Position numbers and translations under genes: made by a program. DNA of 64,000 bases. Origin: Alistipes sp. Its GTDB lineage: Bacteria > Bacteroidota > Bacteroidia > Bacteroidales > Rikenellaceae. The stretch's first letter is position 1. Every line of letters begins with the position of its first letter. The notes beneath the pieces were generated by a model. That model did not search any database and was not told the DNA's origin. It saw only the letters and a program-made list of their open reading frames with translations. Positions 53,703-62,470 of the stretch are shown here, piece by piece. The stretch covers positions 9,903-73,902 of the forward strand of contig JAFXIS010000057.1 in assembly GCA_017532885.1 (NCBI GenBank), given 5' to 3'.

Positions 53703-56012
53703 ATGGCAAAGAAGCAGAACGATATAGATGTAAAGGACGAGATGTTCGGCAGGGTGAAGCTGGTATATGGGCTCTTTATCGTGGTGGCACTTCTTGTGCT
53801 TGTGCGTTTGATTTGGGTTTTTGCTATAAGTGACGAGATTCACCACAACGCCCAGAAGCTCGATGAGCGCATATTCCGCATGGATACGGTATATGCTCGA
53901 CGCGGTTCGATTTTGGCACGCGACGGAGCCCCACTTGCTACCTCGATTTTGCGTTACAGGGTCGATTTCGACATGGCAAGTGAGGGATTTGATTCGTTGG
54001 CGTTATTTAAGGAAAATGCCGACTCGTTAGCGAAGCTCTTGGCTCCATTTTTTAAGGACCGCACAGCAAAGGAGTATAGTCAAGCGTTGCTTAAAGAGCA
54101 TGAAAAGCACTACAAGATAGTATATCGTAAGGATACTTTGGCGTATCGCAGCGAGGGTATGTTAGGGCGTTTTTGGGATATGCTTACGGGGAATGAGTTC
54201 AAAAATGTGGCTTTGCACGACACGCTGCGCGACCATCGTCCGGTAAATATTTTGCCTCGCGAGGTTGATTACAACGAGTGGCAGGTGCTACGAAAATATC
54301 CTATCCTAAATTGGAATTTAGGCATGACATATCGCCTTGTGACGCTCGACCAACGAGTATATCCCTATGGGGAGTTGGGGCGTAGAACTTTAGGCATGGT
54401 ACGCAACAACCTCAGCAAGGAGGACCTTGAAAAGAGGAAGGGCCGCTACGGCATTGAGCATGTATACAGCAAGTATTTGGAAGGAGGCAATGGTCGCACG
54501 ATGCGTCAGCGCATAGCTCCGGGATTCTCGATTGCGGTGCAAGACGAAAAGAACATAAACGCCGAGGACGGGTTGGATGTAGTGACGACCTTAGATGTTG
54601 ATATTCAGAATATTGCCGACGCAGCTTTGAGGCGTCAGCTTCAAGCCAACAATGCCATTTGGGGCAATGTGATGGTTATGGAGGTGGCGACGGGCGATAT
54701 TTTGGCGATGGTAAACTTAGGCGAAACGGCAGAACGCAGCGGCATCTACACCGAGCGTGACGAATATGCCCTGACGCGCCGTCATGAGCCGGGCTCGACA
54801 TTTAAGCTGGCAGCGATGTTGGCTCTTTTGGAGGATTGCGCCATGTCGCCCGAAAAAAAGTATTTTACCAATCATGGTAAGCCTACGCAGGTGGGAAACA
54901 GCCACCTCGCGATGTTTGAAGATTCGCACGACTTGGGTGACTCACTCAATTTGAAGGAGGCGGTTGCCGAGTCGTCGAATGTATACTTCACAACGGCTAT
55001 ATACGACCATTACAAGGATAATCCGCAGCGTTATGTGGAGTTTTTGAGCAAAAACCTGCACCTCGACCGCACGGTGGGAATGGAGGCTATGGGTGAGTTG
55101 AAATCCAACCTCGACGATTTCAAGAAGGGAGGCAAAGCGCATTGGAATGTGCGTACGCTGCCGGAGATGGGATATGGTTACACGATTGAGATATCGCCCG
55201 TACAGACTTTGACGCTCTATAATGCGGTGGCAAACCGAGGTAAAATGGTGGCACCGAGGCTTATACGCGAGGTAAGGCGCGGAGATGAGGTTGTGGAGCA
55301 ATTCCCGACACAGGTGCTGGTTGAAAAGATTTGTTCAGACAAGACGCTCGATATTGCGCACGACTGCCTGGTTGAAACGGCTCGCACGGGAACGGCGGCA
55401 TGGTTCTTCCGCGACACGGCATCGTTCCGCGTAGCGGCAAAGACCGGTACGGCGCAGTATGTTCAGGGTGTAAAGCGTAGTGAAGGCTACTATTATGGTT
55501 CGATGGTAGCATACTTCCCTGCCGAGAATCCGAAGTATACGGTCATGGCGGGAATATTGACATGCAGCGCACGCGGAGGCTCGTATTATGGCGCCGGACT
55601 TACGGGACAAGTGTTGAAAGAGATTGTTTACAACACATATTATCGTGACGAGGAGTGGCATCGCGAGCTTACGCCCGCCCAGAAGGAGCAATATCCCGAA
55701 AAGATGAAGGGTGGACACATTGCTTCGGTGCGCAGGGTTGCCGACAAGTTCTCGCCCAGAGTGTCGTTCGACAAACGCGACGGCTGGGGTGCGGTGAAAG
55801 TAGATACGCTGAAGAATGTAGATATTCGCAGCATCGAGGGCGAACAGGTAATGCCCAATGTCAAAGGTATGGGATTGCGCGATGCGGTATATATGCTTGA
55901 GAGTCGCGGTTTGACGGTCAGATTCTCGGGTGCCGGCATGGTGCAAAGTCAAAGCATACCCGCAGGGCAAAAAATTAAGAGCGGAGAGAGTGTTACTCTC
56001 ACATTGAAATAG
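53703..56012 (+). CDS. ftsI: Septal peptidoglycan transpeptidase FtsI (PBP3-like) with PASTA domain
   Basis: Class B penicillin-binding protein that cross-links septal murein in partnership with FtsW. The 769 residues have an N-terminal membrane helix at about 22-42, a pedestal domain (RGSILARDGAPLATS near 60-75), and the transpeptidase with SxxK as GSTFK, SxN as SSN and KTG as KTGTAQY. A C-terminal PASTA domain of about 60 residues follows (VMPNVKGMGLRDAVYMLESRGL). The PASTA addition is common in Bacteroidetes FtsI. It follows ftsL by 43 bases and precedes murE by 7 bases. Confidence 0.94.
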   Translation: MAKKQNDIDVKDEMFGRVKLVYGLFIVVALLVLVRLIWVFAISDEIHHNAQKLDERIFRMDTVYARRGSILARDGAPLATSILRYRVDFDMASEGFDSLALFKENADSLAKLLAPFFKDRTAKEYSQALLKEHEKHYKIVYRKDTLAYRSEGMLGRFWDMLTGNEFKNVALHDTLRDHRPVNILPREVDYNEWQVLRKYPILNWNLGMTYRLVTLDQRVYPYGELGRRTLGMVRNNLSKEDLEKRKGRYGIEHVYSKYLEGGNGRTMRQRIAPGFSIAVQDEKNINAEDGLDVVTTLDVDIQNIADAALRRQLQANNAIWGNVMVMEVATGDILAMVNLGETAERSGIYTERDEYALTRRHEPGSTFKLAAMLALLEDCAMSPEKKYFTNHGKPTQVGNSHLAMFEDSHDLGDSLNLKEAVAESSNVYFTTAIYDHYKDNPQRYVEFLSKNLHLDRTVGMEAMGELKSNLDDFKKGGKAHWNVRTLPEMGYGYTIEISPVQTLTLYNAVANRGKMVAPRLIREVRRGDEVVEQFPTQVLVEKICSDKTLDIAHDCLVETARTGTAAWFFRDTASFRVAAKTGTAQYVQGVKRSEGYYYGSMVAYFPAENPKYTVMAGILTCSARGGSYYGAGLTGQVLKEIVYNTYYRDEEWHRELTPAQKEQYPEKMKGGHIASVRRVADKFSPRVSFDKRDGWGAVKVDTLKNVDIRSIEGEQVMPNVKGMGLRDAVYMLESRGLTVRFSGAGMVQSQSIPAGQKIKSGESVTLTLK

Positions 56013-56019
56013 GAGAAAG

Positions 56020-57501
56020 ATGAGCAGAAAATTGAGCGAAATATTCGCCGCAACGGAGGTTATAAAGCTAATTACGGCGTGCAACAGCGAAATCGGAGGA
56101 TTGGTCTACGATTCTCGGGCTGTGAAGAGCGGAGATTGTTTCTTTGCGGTAAGAGGAACGCAGGCGGATGGACATAAATACATCGCGGCGGCAATAGAGA
56201 GAGGCGCAACGGCGATTGTATGTGAGGAACTACCCGAAACATTGGTCGAGGGAGTGAGCTACGCGGTGGTTGCCGATACCACAAAGTCGATGGCGGACAT
56301 TGCTGCGGCGTATTACGGGAACCCGTCACGCAAAATAAAGTTGGTAGGTGTAACGGGCACAAACGGTAAGACAACAATCGCTACCCTGCTCTACGACCTG
56401 TATCGCCGCATGGGTTATCGTGTGGGACTTATATCGACGGTCGTTTACCGCATCCACGAGCGAGAGATTGCCTCAACACACACCACGCCCGACACAATAC
56501 GCCTCAACGCCATGTTGCACGAAATGGTGGAGGAGGGTTGCGAATATTGCTTTATGGAGGTGTCGTCACACTCGGTGGTGCAGGAGCGCATCCGAGGTCT
56601 GCATTTTACGGGAGCGATTTTCACAAACCTCACACACGACCATTTGGACTATCACGGCTCGATGGCAGAGTATATAAAGGCGAAAAAACGATTGTTCGAT
56701 GCGCTACCCAAGAGCGCCTTTGCGCTGACGAATGCCGACGACAGAAATGGTGAGGTGATGCTGCAAAATACGCGAGCAAAGTGCTATCGCTACTCTTTAC
56801 GCCAGATGGCGGATTTCAGATGCAAGATTTTGGAGATGCTATTTGACGGCATGCTGCTGAGGCTCGGAGGCAACGAAGTGTGGGTGAACTTCCTCGGTCG
56901 CTTCAACGCCTATAACCTGACGGCTGTGGCAGGTGCTGCCATATTGCTCGGTGCCGAGGAGCAGGAGGTACTGCAACATTTGAGCGCACTGCACTCGGTG
57001 AGTGGTCGCTTTGAGCCCATTCGCTCGGAGAGTGGCATTACCGCCATTGTGGATTATGCTCACACGCCGGATGCTTTGCAGAATGTGATTGACACGATAA
57101 ACGATATACGCTGCGAGGGTCAGCGACTGATTGTGGTGTGTGGCTGCGGAGGCGACAGGGACTCGACGAAGCGTTCGGCAATGGGGCGCATAGCCTCATG
57201 CGAAGCGGATATCGCCATATTTACCTCGGATAATCCGCGTACGGAGGACCCCGAGAAGATTCTCGATGAAATTATGGCGGGTGTGGAGGAAAGTGCGCAG
57301 ACCCTGCGCATAACAGACAGGCGACAAGCCATACGCACGGCGGTGATGTTGGCAAAGGCAGGAGATATATTGCTCGTTGCAGGCAAGGGCCATGAGGATT
57401 ATCAGATAATTGGTACCGAGAAGGTTCACTTTGACGACAAGGAGGAGTTGCGGGATGCGTTTGGGGGAATTCATAATTCAAAATTCAAAATTCAAAATTG
57501 A
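56020..57501 (+). CDS. murE: UDP-N-acetylmuramoyl-L-alanyl-D-glutamate ligase MurE, C-terminus encoded by a repeat
   Basis: Adds the third residue (probably meso-diaminopimelate) to the murein precursor. The 493 residues contain GLVYDSRAVKSGDCFFAVRG, the ATP loop VTGTNGKTTIATLL at about residue 110, the MEVSSHS motif, and late VVCGCGGDRDSTKR and TSDNPRTEDP. The DNPR motif is the one linked with diaminopimelate selection. The gene starts after AGGAG, an unusually clear Shine-Dalgarno-like sequence for this phylum. The last residues, HNSKFKIQN, are encoded by an AATTCAAA repeat that also supplies the TGA stop. Confidence 0.96.
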   Translation: MSRKLSEIFAATEVIKLITACNSEIGGLVYDSRAVKSGDCFFAVRGTQADGHKYIAAAIERGATAIVCEELPETLVEGVSYAVVADTTKSMADIAAAYYGNPSRKIKLVGVTGTNGKTTIATLLYDLYRRMGYRVGLISTVVYRIHEREIASTHTTPDTIRLNAMLHEMVEEGCEYCFMEVSSHSVVQERIRGLHFTGAIFTNLTHDHLDYHGSMAEYIKAKKRLFDALPKSAFALTNADDRNGEVMLQNTRAKCYRYSLRQMADFRCKILEMLFDGMLLRLGGNEVWVNFLGRFNAYNLTAVAGAAILLGAEEQEVLQHLSALHSVSGRFEPIRSESGITAIVDYAHTPDALQNVIDTINDIRCEGQRLIVVCGCGGDRDSTKRSAMGRIASCEADIAIFTSDNPRTEDPEKILDEIMAGVEESAQTLRITDRRQAIRTAVMLAKAGDILLVAGKGHEDYQIIGTEKVHFDDKEELRDAFGGIHNSKFKIQN

Positions 57502-57624
57502 GGCTGACGCACCAAAATTACTCTTCGAAATATTTCAAACTAAATCGTACAGCCTTATTTATATATTTTGCGACGATTACCAACCGAAGGTTAATTTTGA
57601 ATTTTGAATTCTGAATTTTGAATT
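57475..57624. repeat. 150-base MITE-like element with inverted AATTCAAA arrays
   Basis: Left array AATTCAAAATTCAAAATT... (57475-57499) and right array of AATTTTGAATTTTGAATT type (57593-57624) are inverted. The 93-base centre codes for nothing recognisable. The left array overlaps the end of murE and the right array leads into the mraY upstream region. Confidence 0.7.
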
Positions 57625-57735
57625 GATTTGTTGGCGTATGTGAGCATTCGCAAGGCAAGGGAGATGAAGAATGTGTCAGCCAAACGAATTTACGGGAATT
57701 AGAAGTATTAGGATAATTAGAAAACACAACAAAAT

Positions 57736-58980
57736 ATGCTCTATTCATTATTTCAATACCTCGACGAGAGGTTTGATTTGCCGGGCTCGGGAATGTTTCA
57801 ATATATCTCGTTCCGCTCGGCTGTGGCGGTAATTTTAGCACTGCTGATTACGATTTTATTCGGTCGCTCGATTATTCGGATGCTTCAGCGACACCAGATT
57901 GGCGAGGAGATTCGTGACTTGGGACTGGAAGGTCAGCTCTCGAAGAGGGGCACGCCGACGATGGGTGGCGTGATAATTCTCTTGGCGATACTCGTTCCGA
58001 TACTCTTGGTCGGCAGGTTGGATAATGTTTATGTGCAGCTGATGATTGTATCGACCATATGGCTGGGTGTCATAGGTTTCCTCGACGATTATATCAAGAC
58101 CTTCCGCCACAAAAAAGAGGGTCTGAAAGGGCGTTTCAAGATTGTGGGTCAGGTAGGTTTGGGTATTATCGTGGGTACGGTGATGTGCTTCTCGCAGGAT
58201 GTGGTTATTCGTGAGAAGATTTCGGAGCCTACCGAGAGCGTGATAATTGACGAGAGTGGCAACACCGTAGTTACGCAGACACAGCGCGCCGTAATGAGCC
58301 CCACTCCCCAAAAGACCACAAAGACAACTATCCCGTTTATCAAAGACAACGAGTTCGACTATGGTTGGTTGGCAGGGGGTAATTCGATTCTCACATGGTT
58401 GCTCTATATTCTGGTGGCGATATTTGTGGTGACGGCAGTGTCGAACGGAGCAAACCTTACGGATGGACTTGACGGCCTGCTGACGACCGTGTCGGTCCCG
58501 ATAATTATGGTGCTGGGTACACTGGCGTATCTGTCGGGACATATAATTTATGCCGATTATCTCAATATTATGTATATCCCCGAATCTTCGGAGTTGGTGG
58601 TATTTGCTGCGGCAATGGGTGGAGCGTTGCTCGGATTTTTGTGGTACAACTCCTTCCCGGCGCAGATTTTTATGGGCGATACGGGTTCGTTGGCAATTGG
58701 AGGTATCATCGCCGTTTTTGCGCTCTGCATACGCAAGGAGTTGCTCTTGCCGCTGATGTGTGGCGTATTCCTGGCAGAGGCGGTGTCGGTAATGGTACAG
58801 GTGAGCTACTTCCGCTACACAAAGCGTAAATATGGCGAGGGACGACGCATACTCTTAATGTCGCCCCTACATCATCACTACCAGAAGAAGGGATTATTTG
58901 AAACAAAGATTGTTATGCGCTTCTTCATTGTGTCGATTTTGTTGTGCGCACTGACACTTGTAACACTTAAAATGCGATAA
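57736..58980 (+). CDS. mraY: Phospho-N-acetylmuramoyl-pentapeptide-transferase MraY
   Basis: Makes lipid I from UDP-MurNAc-pentapeptide and undecaprenyl phosphate. The 414 residues contain about ten membrane helices with the conserved GTPTMGGVIIL, GFLDDYIKTFR (catalytic Asp pair), NLTDGLDGLL and PLHHHYQKKG motifs. A soluble insert of about 50 residues (about 160-205, with IIDESGNTVVTQTQ) raises the length above the usual 360; such inserts are known in this phylum. It precedes murD by 5 bases. The 234-base gap before it holds the MITE-like repeat and little else. Confidence 0.96.
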   Translation: MLYSLFQYLDERFDLPGSGMFQYISFRSAVAVILALLITILFGRSIIRMLQRHQIGEEIRDLGLEGQLSKRGTPTMGGVIILLAILVPILLVGRLDNVYVQLMIVSTIWLGVIGFLDDYIKTFRHKKEGLKGRFKIVGQVGLGIIVGTVMCFSQDVVIREKISEPTESVIIDESGNTVVTQTQRAVMSPTPQKTTKTTIPFIKDNEFDYGWLAGGNSILTWLLYILVAIFVVTAVSNGANLTDGLDGLLTTVSVPIIMVLGTLAYLSGHIIYADYLNIMYIPESSELVVFAAAMGGALLGFLWYNSFPAQIFMGDTGSLAIGGIIAVFALCIRKELLLPLMCGVFLAEAVSVMVQVSYFRYTKRKYGEGRRILLMSPLHHHYQKKGLFETKIVMRFFIVSILLCALTLVTLKMR

Positions 58981-58985
58981 AGACG

Positions 58986-60350
58986 ATGAAAAAGATAGTT
59001 GTTTTGGGTGGCGGCATAAGCGGCTACGGCTCGGCGGTATTGGCTAAAAAGAGGGGCTTTGATGTCTTTCTGAGCGATGCGGGAAAGATTGCCGAGCGAT
59101 ACACAAAGACGCTCGATGAGTGGCAGGTAGAGTGGGAGCAGGGAGGTCACTCGATGGAGCGGATATTGGCTGCCGACGAGGTGATAAAATCGCCCGGAAT
59201 ACCCGAAAAAGCTCCCGTAGTAAAGGCTCTGCGCGAGAAGGGTGTGCCTATTATCTCGGAGATGGAGTTTGCGGCGCGATATATGGGTAAGGCAAAGACA
59301 ATCTGCATTACAGGCTCGAACGGCAAAACAACAACTACATCGCTCATTTACAAGATTATGCGCGATGCGGGCATAAATGTTGCGCTGGGTGGAAATATTG
59401 GCGAGAGCTTCGCTTATCAGGTTGCCACAGCCGACTTCGACTGGTATGTCTTGGAGTTGAGCTCGTTCCAGCTCGACGGCATGTATGATTTCCGCGCCGA
59501 CATAGCTGTTTTAATGAACATAACGCCCGACCATTTGGACCGCTACGACTACTGCTTCCAGAATTATGCAGATTCGAAAATGCGCATAACGCAAAACCAG
59601 CATTCGCGCTCGGCGTTCATCTATTCGGCTGACGACGAGGTAATTGCAGCCGAGATTACGAAGCGACCCGAGATGCGCATGCGCCAACTGCCCTTTGCAG
59701 CACATGCCGCCGTTGCGAGTGCGGCAGGTGATGCGTTCCTTACGCCCGACGGAGAATTTACGGCAAGAGTGGGCAAGAAGTGCCTTACGATTGATACGCA
59801 GAAGATGCAGATTAAGGGTCTGCACAACGCCTACAATGCTATGGCGGCAGCATTGGCAACTTTGGCAGCCGGAGTGGAGGCGGAGCAAATCGAGCGCAGC
59901 ATATATTCGTTCTCGCCCGTAGAGCATCGCTTGGAGCCGGCAGGAGAGAAGGATGGTGTGAAGTGGATAAACGACTCGAAGGCGACGAATGTCGATTCGG
60001 TGTGGTATGCTTTGGAGAGTATGACTCGCCCTACCATTTGGATTGCCGGAGGAACGGATAAGGGTAACGACTATGAACCGTTGAAGGGCTTTGCACGCGA
60101 AAAGGTTAAGGCGCTTATCTGCATGGGTGTAGATAACGCAAAGTTGGTCGAGGCTTTTACAGATGTGGTGCCGAAGGTTATAAGCACAGCGTCACTCGAT
60201 GAGGCTATGCAGGCAGCTCGCGCAATCGCCGTGGAGGGAGATACGGTATTGCTCTCGCCGGCATGTGCAAGCTTTGACCTCTTCAAGAATTATGAGCAAC
60301 GCGGCGAACTATTCAAAAAGTGGGTTAAAGAGAATATTTTGAACGATTAA
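58986..60350 (+). CDS. murD: UDP-N-acetylmuramoyl-L-alanine--D-glutamate ligase MurD
   Basis: Adds D-Glu to UDP-MurNAc-L-Ala. The 454 residues show the N-terminal GGGISGYGSAVLAKKRG loop, the ATP loop ITGSNGKTTTTSL at about residue 110, the NITPDHLDRYD and HRLEPAGEKDGVKWINDSKATN blocks, and the late LSPACASFDLFKNYEQRGE motif, all typical MurD. The gene is 28 bases before ftsW and 5 bases after mraY, so the operon is tight. Confidence 0.97.
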   Translation: MKKIVVLGGGISGYGSAVLAKKRGFDVFLSDAGKIAERYTKTLDEWQVEWEQGGHSMERILAADEVIKSPGIPEKAPVVKALREKGVPIISEMEFAARYMGKAKTICITGSNGKTTTTSLIYKIMRDAGINVALGGNIGESFAYQVATADFDWYVLELSSFQLDGMYDFRADIAVLMNITPDHLDRYDYCFQNYADSKMRITQNQHSRSAFIYSADDEVIAAEITKRPEMRMRQLPFAAHAAVASAAGDAFLTPDGEFTARVGKKCLTIDTQKMQIKGLHNAYNAMAAALATLAAGVEAEQIERSIYSFSPVEHRLEPAGEKDGVKWINDSKATNVDSVWYALESMTRPTIWIAGGTDKGNDYEPLKGFAREKVKALICMGVDNAKLVEAFTDVVPKVISTASLDEAMQAARAIAVEGDTVLLSPACASFDLFKNYEQRGELFKKWVKENILND

Positions 60351-60378
60351 CGACTACGCCACAAGGCGTACGAGAAGC

Positions 60379-61695
60379 ATGAAGGAGCAGGTAGATTACG
60401 AAAAATATGTTGTTCGCATGAACGAACAGGAGGAGCCGCAGAGCGATGCCACCCCCACCAAAACAGAGGAGGCGGAGAGCAGTTTTACGGATGTCGTAAA
60501 GCGACTGCTGGGCGGCGACAGGGTGCTGTGGGTAATAATCATCGCCCTGATGACGATTTCGGTCTTGGTGGTATACTCCTCAACAGCGAAGATGGCCTAC
60601 ATGCCCAGCTCCTCGACTTCGCCCATGGAGTTTTTGCGCTTCCAGCTCCTGCTGTTGATATTCGGCATCGTGCTGATGTTCGGCACGCATCGCATAAACA
60701 GCCGCGTATATCGCGCAACGGCCAACCTTGCGTGGTTTGCAGCGATAGGTTTGACCGCAGCGGTATATTTTATGGGCGTAACAACCAATGGTGCAGCGCG
60801 TTGGATTCCGATATTCGGATTTCAGTTCCAGCCCTCAGAGATGCTCAAGATTGCCATTGTGATGTATCTGGCGCGGCAGTTGGCAAAGCGACAAAAGGCG
60901 ATTCACACGATGCGCATAGTGCCGAGCCTGAAGTTCTGGACTTGGTCGAGTCCGAAGCAAAAGGCAATTTGGGCCGATGGCGGGCGTTATATATTCGCAC
61001 CAATAGTACTCTCGTGCATGGTGATTCTGCCGGCACACACCTCTTCAGCGGTAATTGTCTTTCTGCTCTCGGTTGCCATGCTCTTTATCGGGCGCGTGAA
61101 GCTGATAGAGATTTGGCGCCTGCTGACATGGGTTGTGGCGGGTGTGGCGCTACTCTTCATGCTCAATATCGGTCGCGGAGATACTGCCGGAGGTCGTTTA
61201 TCGACTTGGTGGGAGCTGTGGACCACATCGCGCATGGAGATTCCTGCCGAAGATTTAACCGACACCGAGCGTTCGATGATTGCTATACATAATGGTGGTA
61301 TTTTGGGGCGCGGAGCGGGACAAAGCACCGTACGCGTGGAGATGACCCACCCCGAGAGTGATTATGCGTTTGCCTTCTTTGTCGAGGAGTATGGCATAGG
61401 TTTGGCGATGATTTTGGTGGCGCTGTATGTATGGATTTTCTTCCGCGCGATAGAGATTTTTGATAAATGCCCCAAGAAATTCCCGGCGATGTTATCGTTG
61501 GGATTGGCTCTGCTGATTACGGGGCAGGCACTGGCGCATATTATGGTGACGGTGAATATTTTCCCCGAAACGGGACAGACCCTTCCGCTGATTTCGCGAG
61601 GAGGCTCGTCGCTGATTTTCACATGTATAGCGTTGGGTATGATTCTCAGCGTAAGTCGCCAAACCGAGGAGGGCTCGCATGCGGACGATAATTAA
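60379..61695 (+). CDS. ftsW: Septal peptidoglycan glycosyltransferase FtsW
   Basis: SEDS-family polymerase of septal murein. The 438 residues have an N-terminal cytoplasmic extension of about 50 residues, unusually acidic and Thr-rich, followed by about ten membrane helices. Conserved segments include GAARWIPIFGFQFQPSEMLK, HNGGILGRGAGQS and the C-terminal FPETGQTLPLISRGGSSLIF. It forms the polymerase-transpeptidase pair with FtsI. It is the last gene of this block; an AATTCAAA array begins 5 bases after its stop, where murG would normally follow. Confidence 0.95.
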   Translation: MKEQVDYEKYVVRMNEQEEPQSDATPTKTEEAESSFTDVVKRLLGGDRVLWVIIIALMTISVLVVYSSTAKMAYMPSSSTSPMEFLRFQLLLLIFGIVLMFGTHRINSRVYRATANLAWFAAIGLTAAVYFMGVTTNGAARWIPIFGFQFQPSEMLKIAIVMYLARQLAKRQKAIHTMRIVPSLKFWTWSSPKQKAIWADGGRYIFAPIVLSCMVILPAHTSSAVIVFLLSVAMLFIGRVKLIEIWRLLTWVVAGVALLFMLNIGRGDTAGGRLSTWWELWTTSRMEIPAEDLTDTERSMIAIHNGGILGRGAGQSTVRVEMTHPESDYAFAFFVEEYGIGLAMILVALYVWIFFRAIEIFDKCPKKFPAMLSLGLALLITGQALAHIMVTVNIFPETGQTLPLISRGGSSLIFTCIALGMILSVSRQTEEGSHADDN

Positions 61696-61700
61696 AGAAA

Positions 61701-61747
61701 AATTCAAAATTCAAAATTCAAAATTATTAACCACCTTTTTGAATTTT
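61701..61747. repeat. AATTCAAA array and inverted partner after ftsW
   Basis: AATTCAAAATTCAAAATT... (61701-61725), then TTTTTGAATTTT (61736-61747), which can pair with the array over 11 bases. The array has the same sequence and orientation as the one before murG at 22501. Confidence 0.85.
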
Positions 61748-61754
61748 CCTGATT

Positions 61755-62153
61755 ATGGACGATATAAGATTAGACAAATACCTTTGGGCGGTGCGAGTGT
61801 TCAAGACACGCAGTGATGCCGCCGATGCTATACGCAACAATCGCGTATTGGTAAATGATGCCTACGCCAAGCCATCGCGTGAGGTGAAGGTGGGAGATAT
61901 AATAAGCGTGAAACGCATGCCCGTGACCTATCTCTACAAGGTTATAGATTTGGTGAGCAGCCGTCAGCCGGCGAAGAATGTCCCCAACTACTGCCTCAAC
62001 ATTACCCCCCAAGAGGAGTTGGACAAGCTCTCGGTGCCACGCGAAACAATTTTTGTATTCCGCGAGCGTGGTACAGGTCGCCCGACAAAAAAGGAGCGCC
62101 GCGAGATAGATGCCCTGATGGATGGTTTCTACTTCGAGGAGGAGGATTTTTAG
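61755..62153 (+). CDS. S4 domain RNA-binding protein (Hsp15-like)
   Basis: A 132-residue protein with an S4 domain at about 4-65 (IRLDKYLWAVRVFKTRSDAADAI, then VKVGDIISVKR) and a basic-acidic C-terminal tail containing GTGRPTKKERREIDALMDGF, as in Hsp15/YrfH-like proteins that bind stalled 50S subunits. In other Bacteroidales I expect such a gene next to pth and rplY, which here are 28 kb away. It starts 8 bases after the ftsW repeat and ends before a clear terminator. Confidence 0.9.
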   Translation: MDDIRLDKYLWAVRVFKTRSDAADAIRNNRVLVNDAYAKPSREVKVGDIISVKRMPVTYLYKVIDLVSSRQPAKNVPNYCLNITPQEELDKLSVPRETIFVFRERGTGRPTKKERREIDALMDGFYFEEEDF

Positions 62154-62180
62154 GCAGGAATGTCTTAACAACATAAATAT

Positions 62181-62218
62181 GTGGACGCTCAACAAATGTT
62201 TTGGGCGTCTACTTTTTT
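62181..62218 (+). terminator. Rho-independent terminator after the S4-domain gene
   Basis: GTGGACGC (62181-62188) pairs with GCGTCTAC (62205-62212), including one G-U pair, followed by TTTTTT. Confidence 0.85.
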
Positions 62219-62310
62219 ATTAAAACAATATAACAAAGGGGGTTACAAAGTTTTCAAAACCGGAAAAAATGAATTGACCGCTATACATTACATATATATG
62301 CAGATTGTTT

Positions 62311-62342
62311 TTTGCTCTTTTTGCAAAAATATCATATCTTTG
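62311..62342 (+). promoter_or_regulatory. Promoter of the low-complexity lipoprotein gene
   Basis: -33 TTTG at 62311-62314 and -7 TATCTTTG at 62335-62342 with a 20-base spacer, the best full-consensus promoter in the window. The leader is about 120 bases with no recognised regulatory structure. The region 62154-62470 holds no gene. Confidence 0.75.
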
Positions 62343-62470
62343 TAGTAGAATCCGGAATAGGCTCTCGGCATGAAGGTTGCCACAATAAAATGGGAGGGTA
62401 TTTCGTTTGATTTATAACAAGAGGTGCGAGGCCTTTGAAACGGAGTGTAAACCTCAAAAACTATTACATT

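Noticed and set aside
61736..61747. Terminator for ftsW
   Set aside because: The repeat can pair with the upstream array, but the stem is A/T only and no T-run follows, so it is listed as repeat only.
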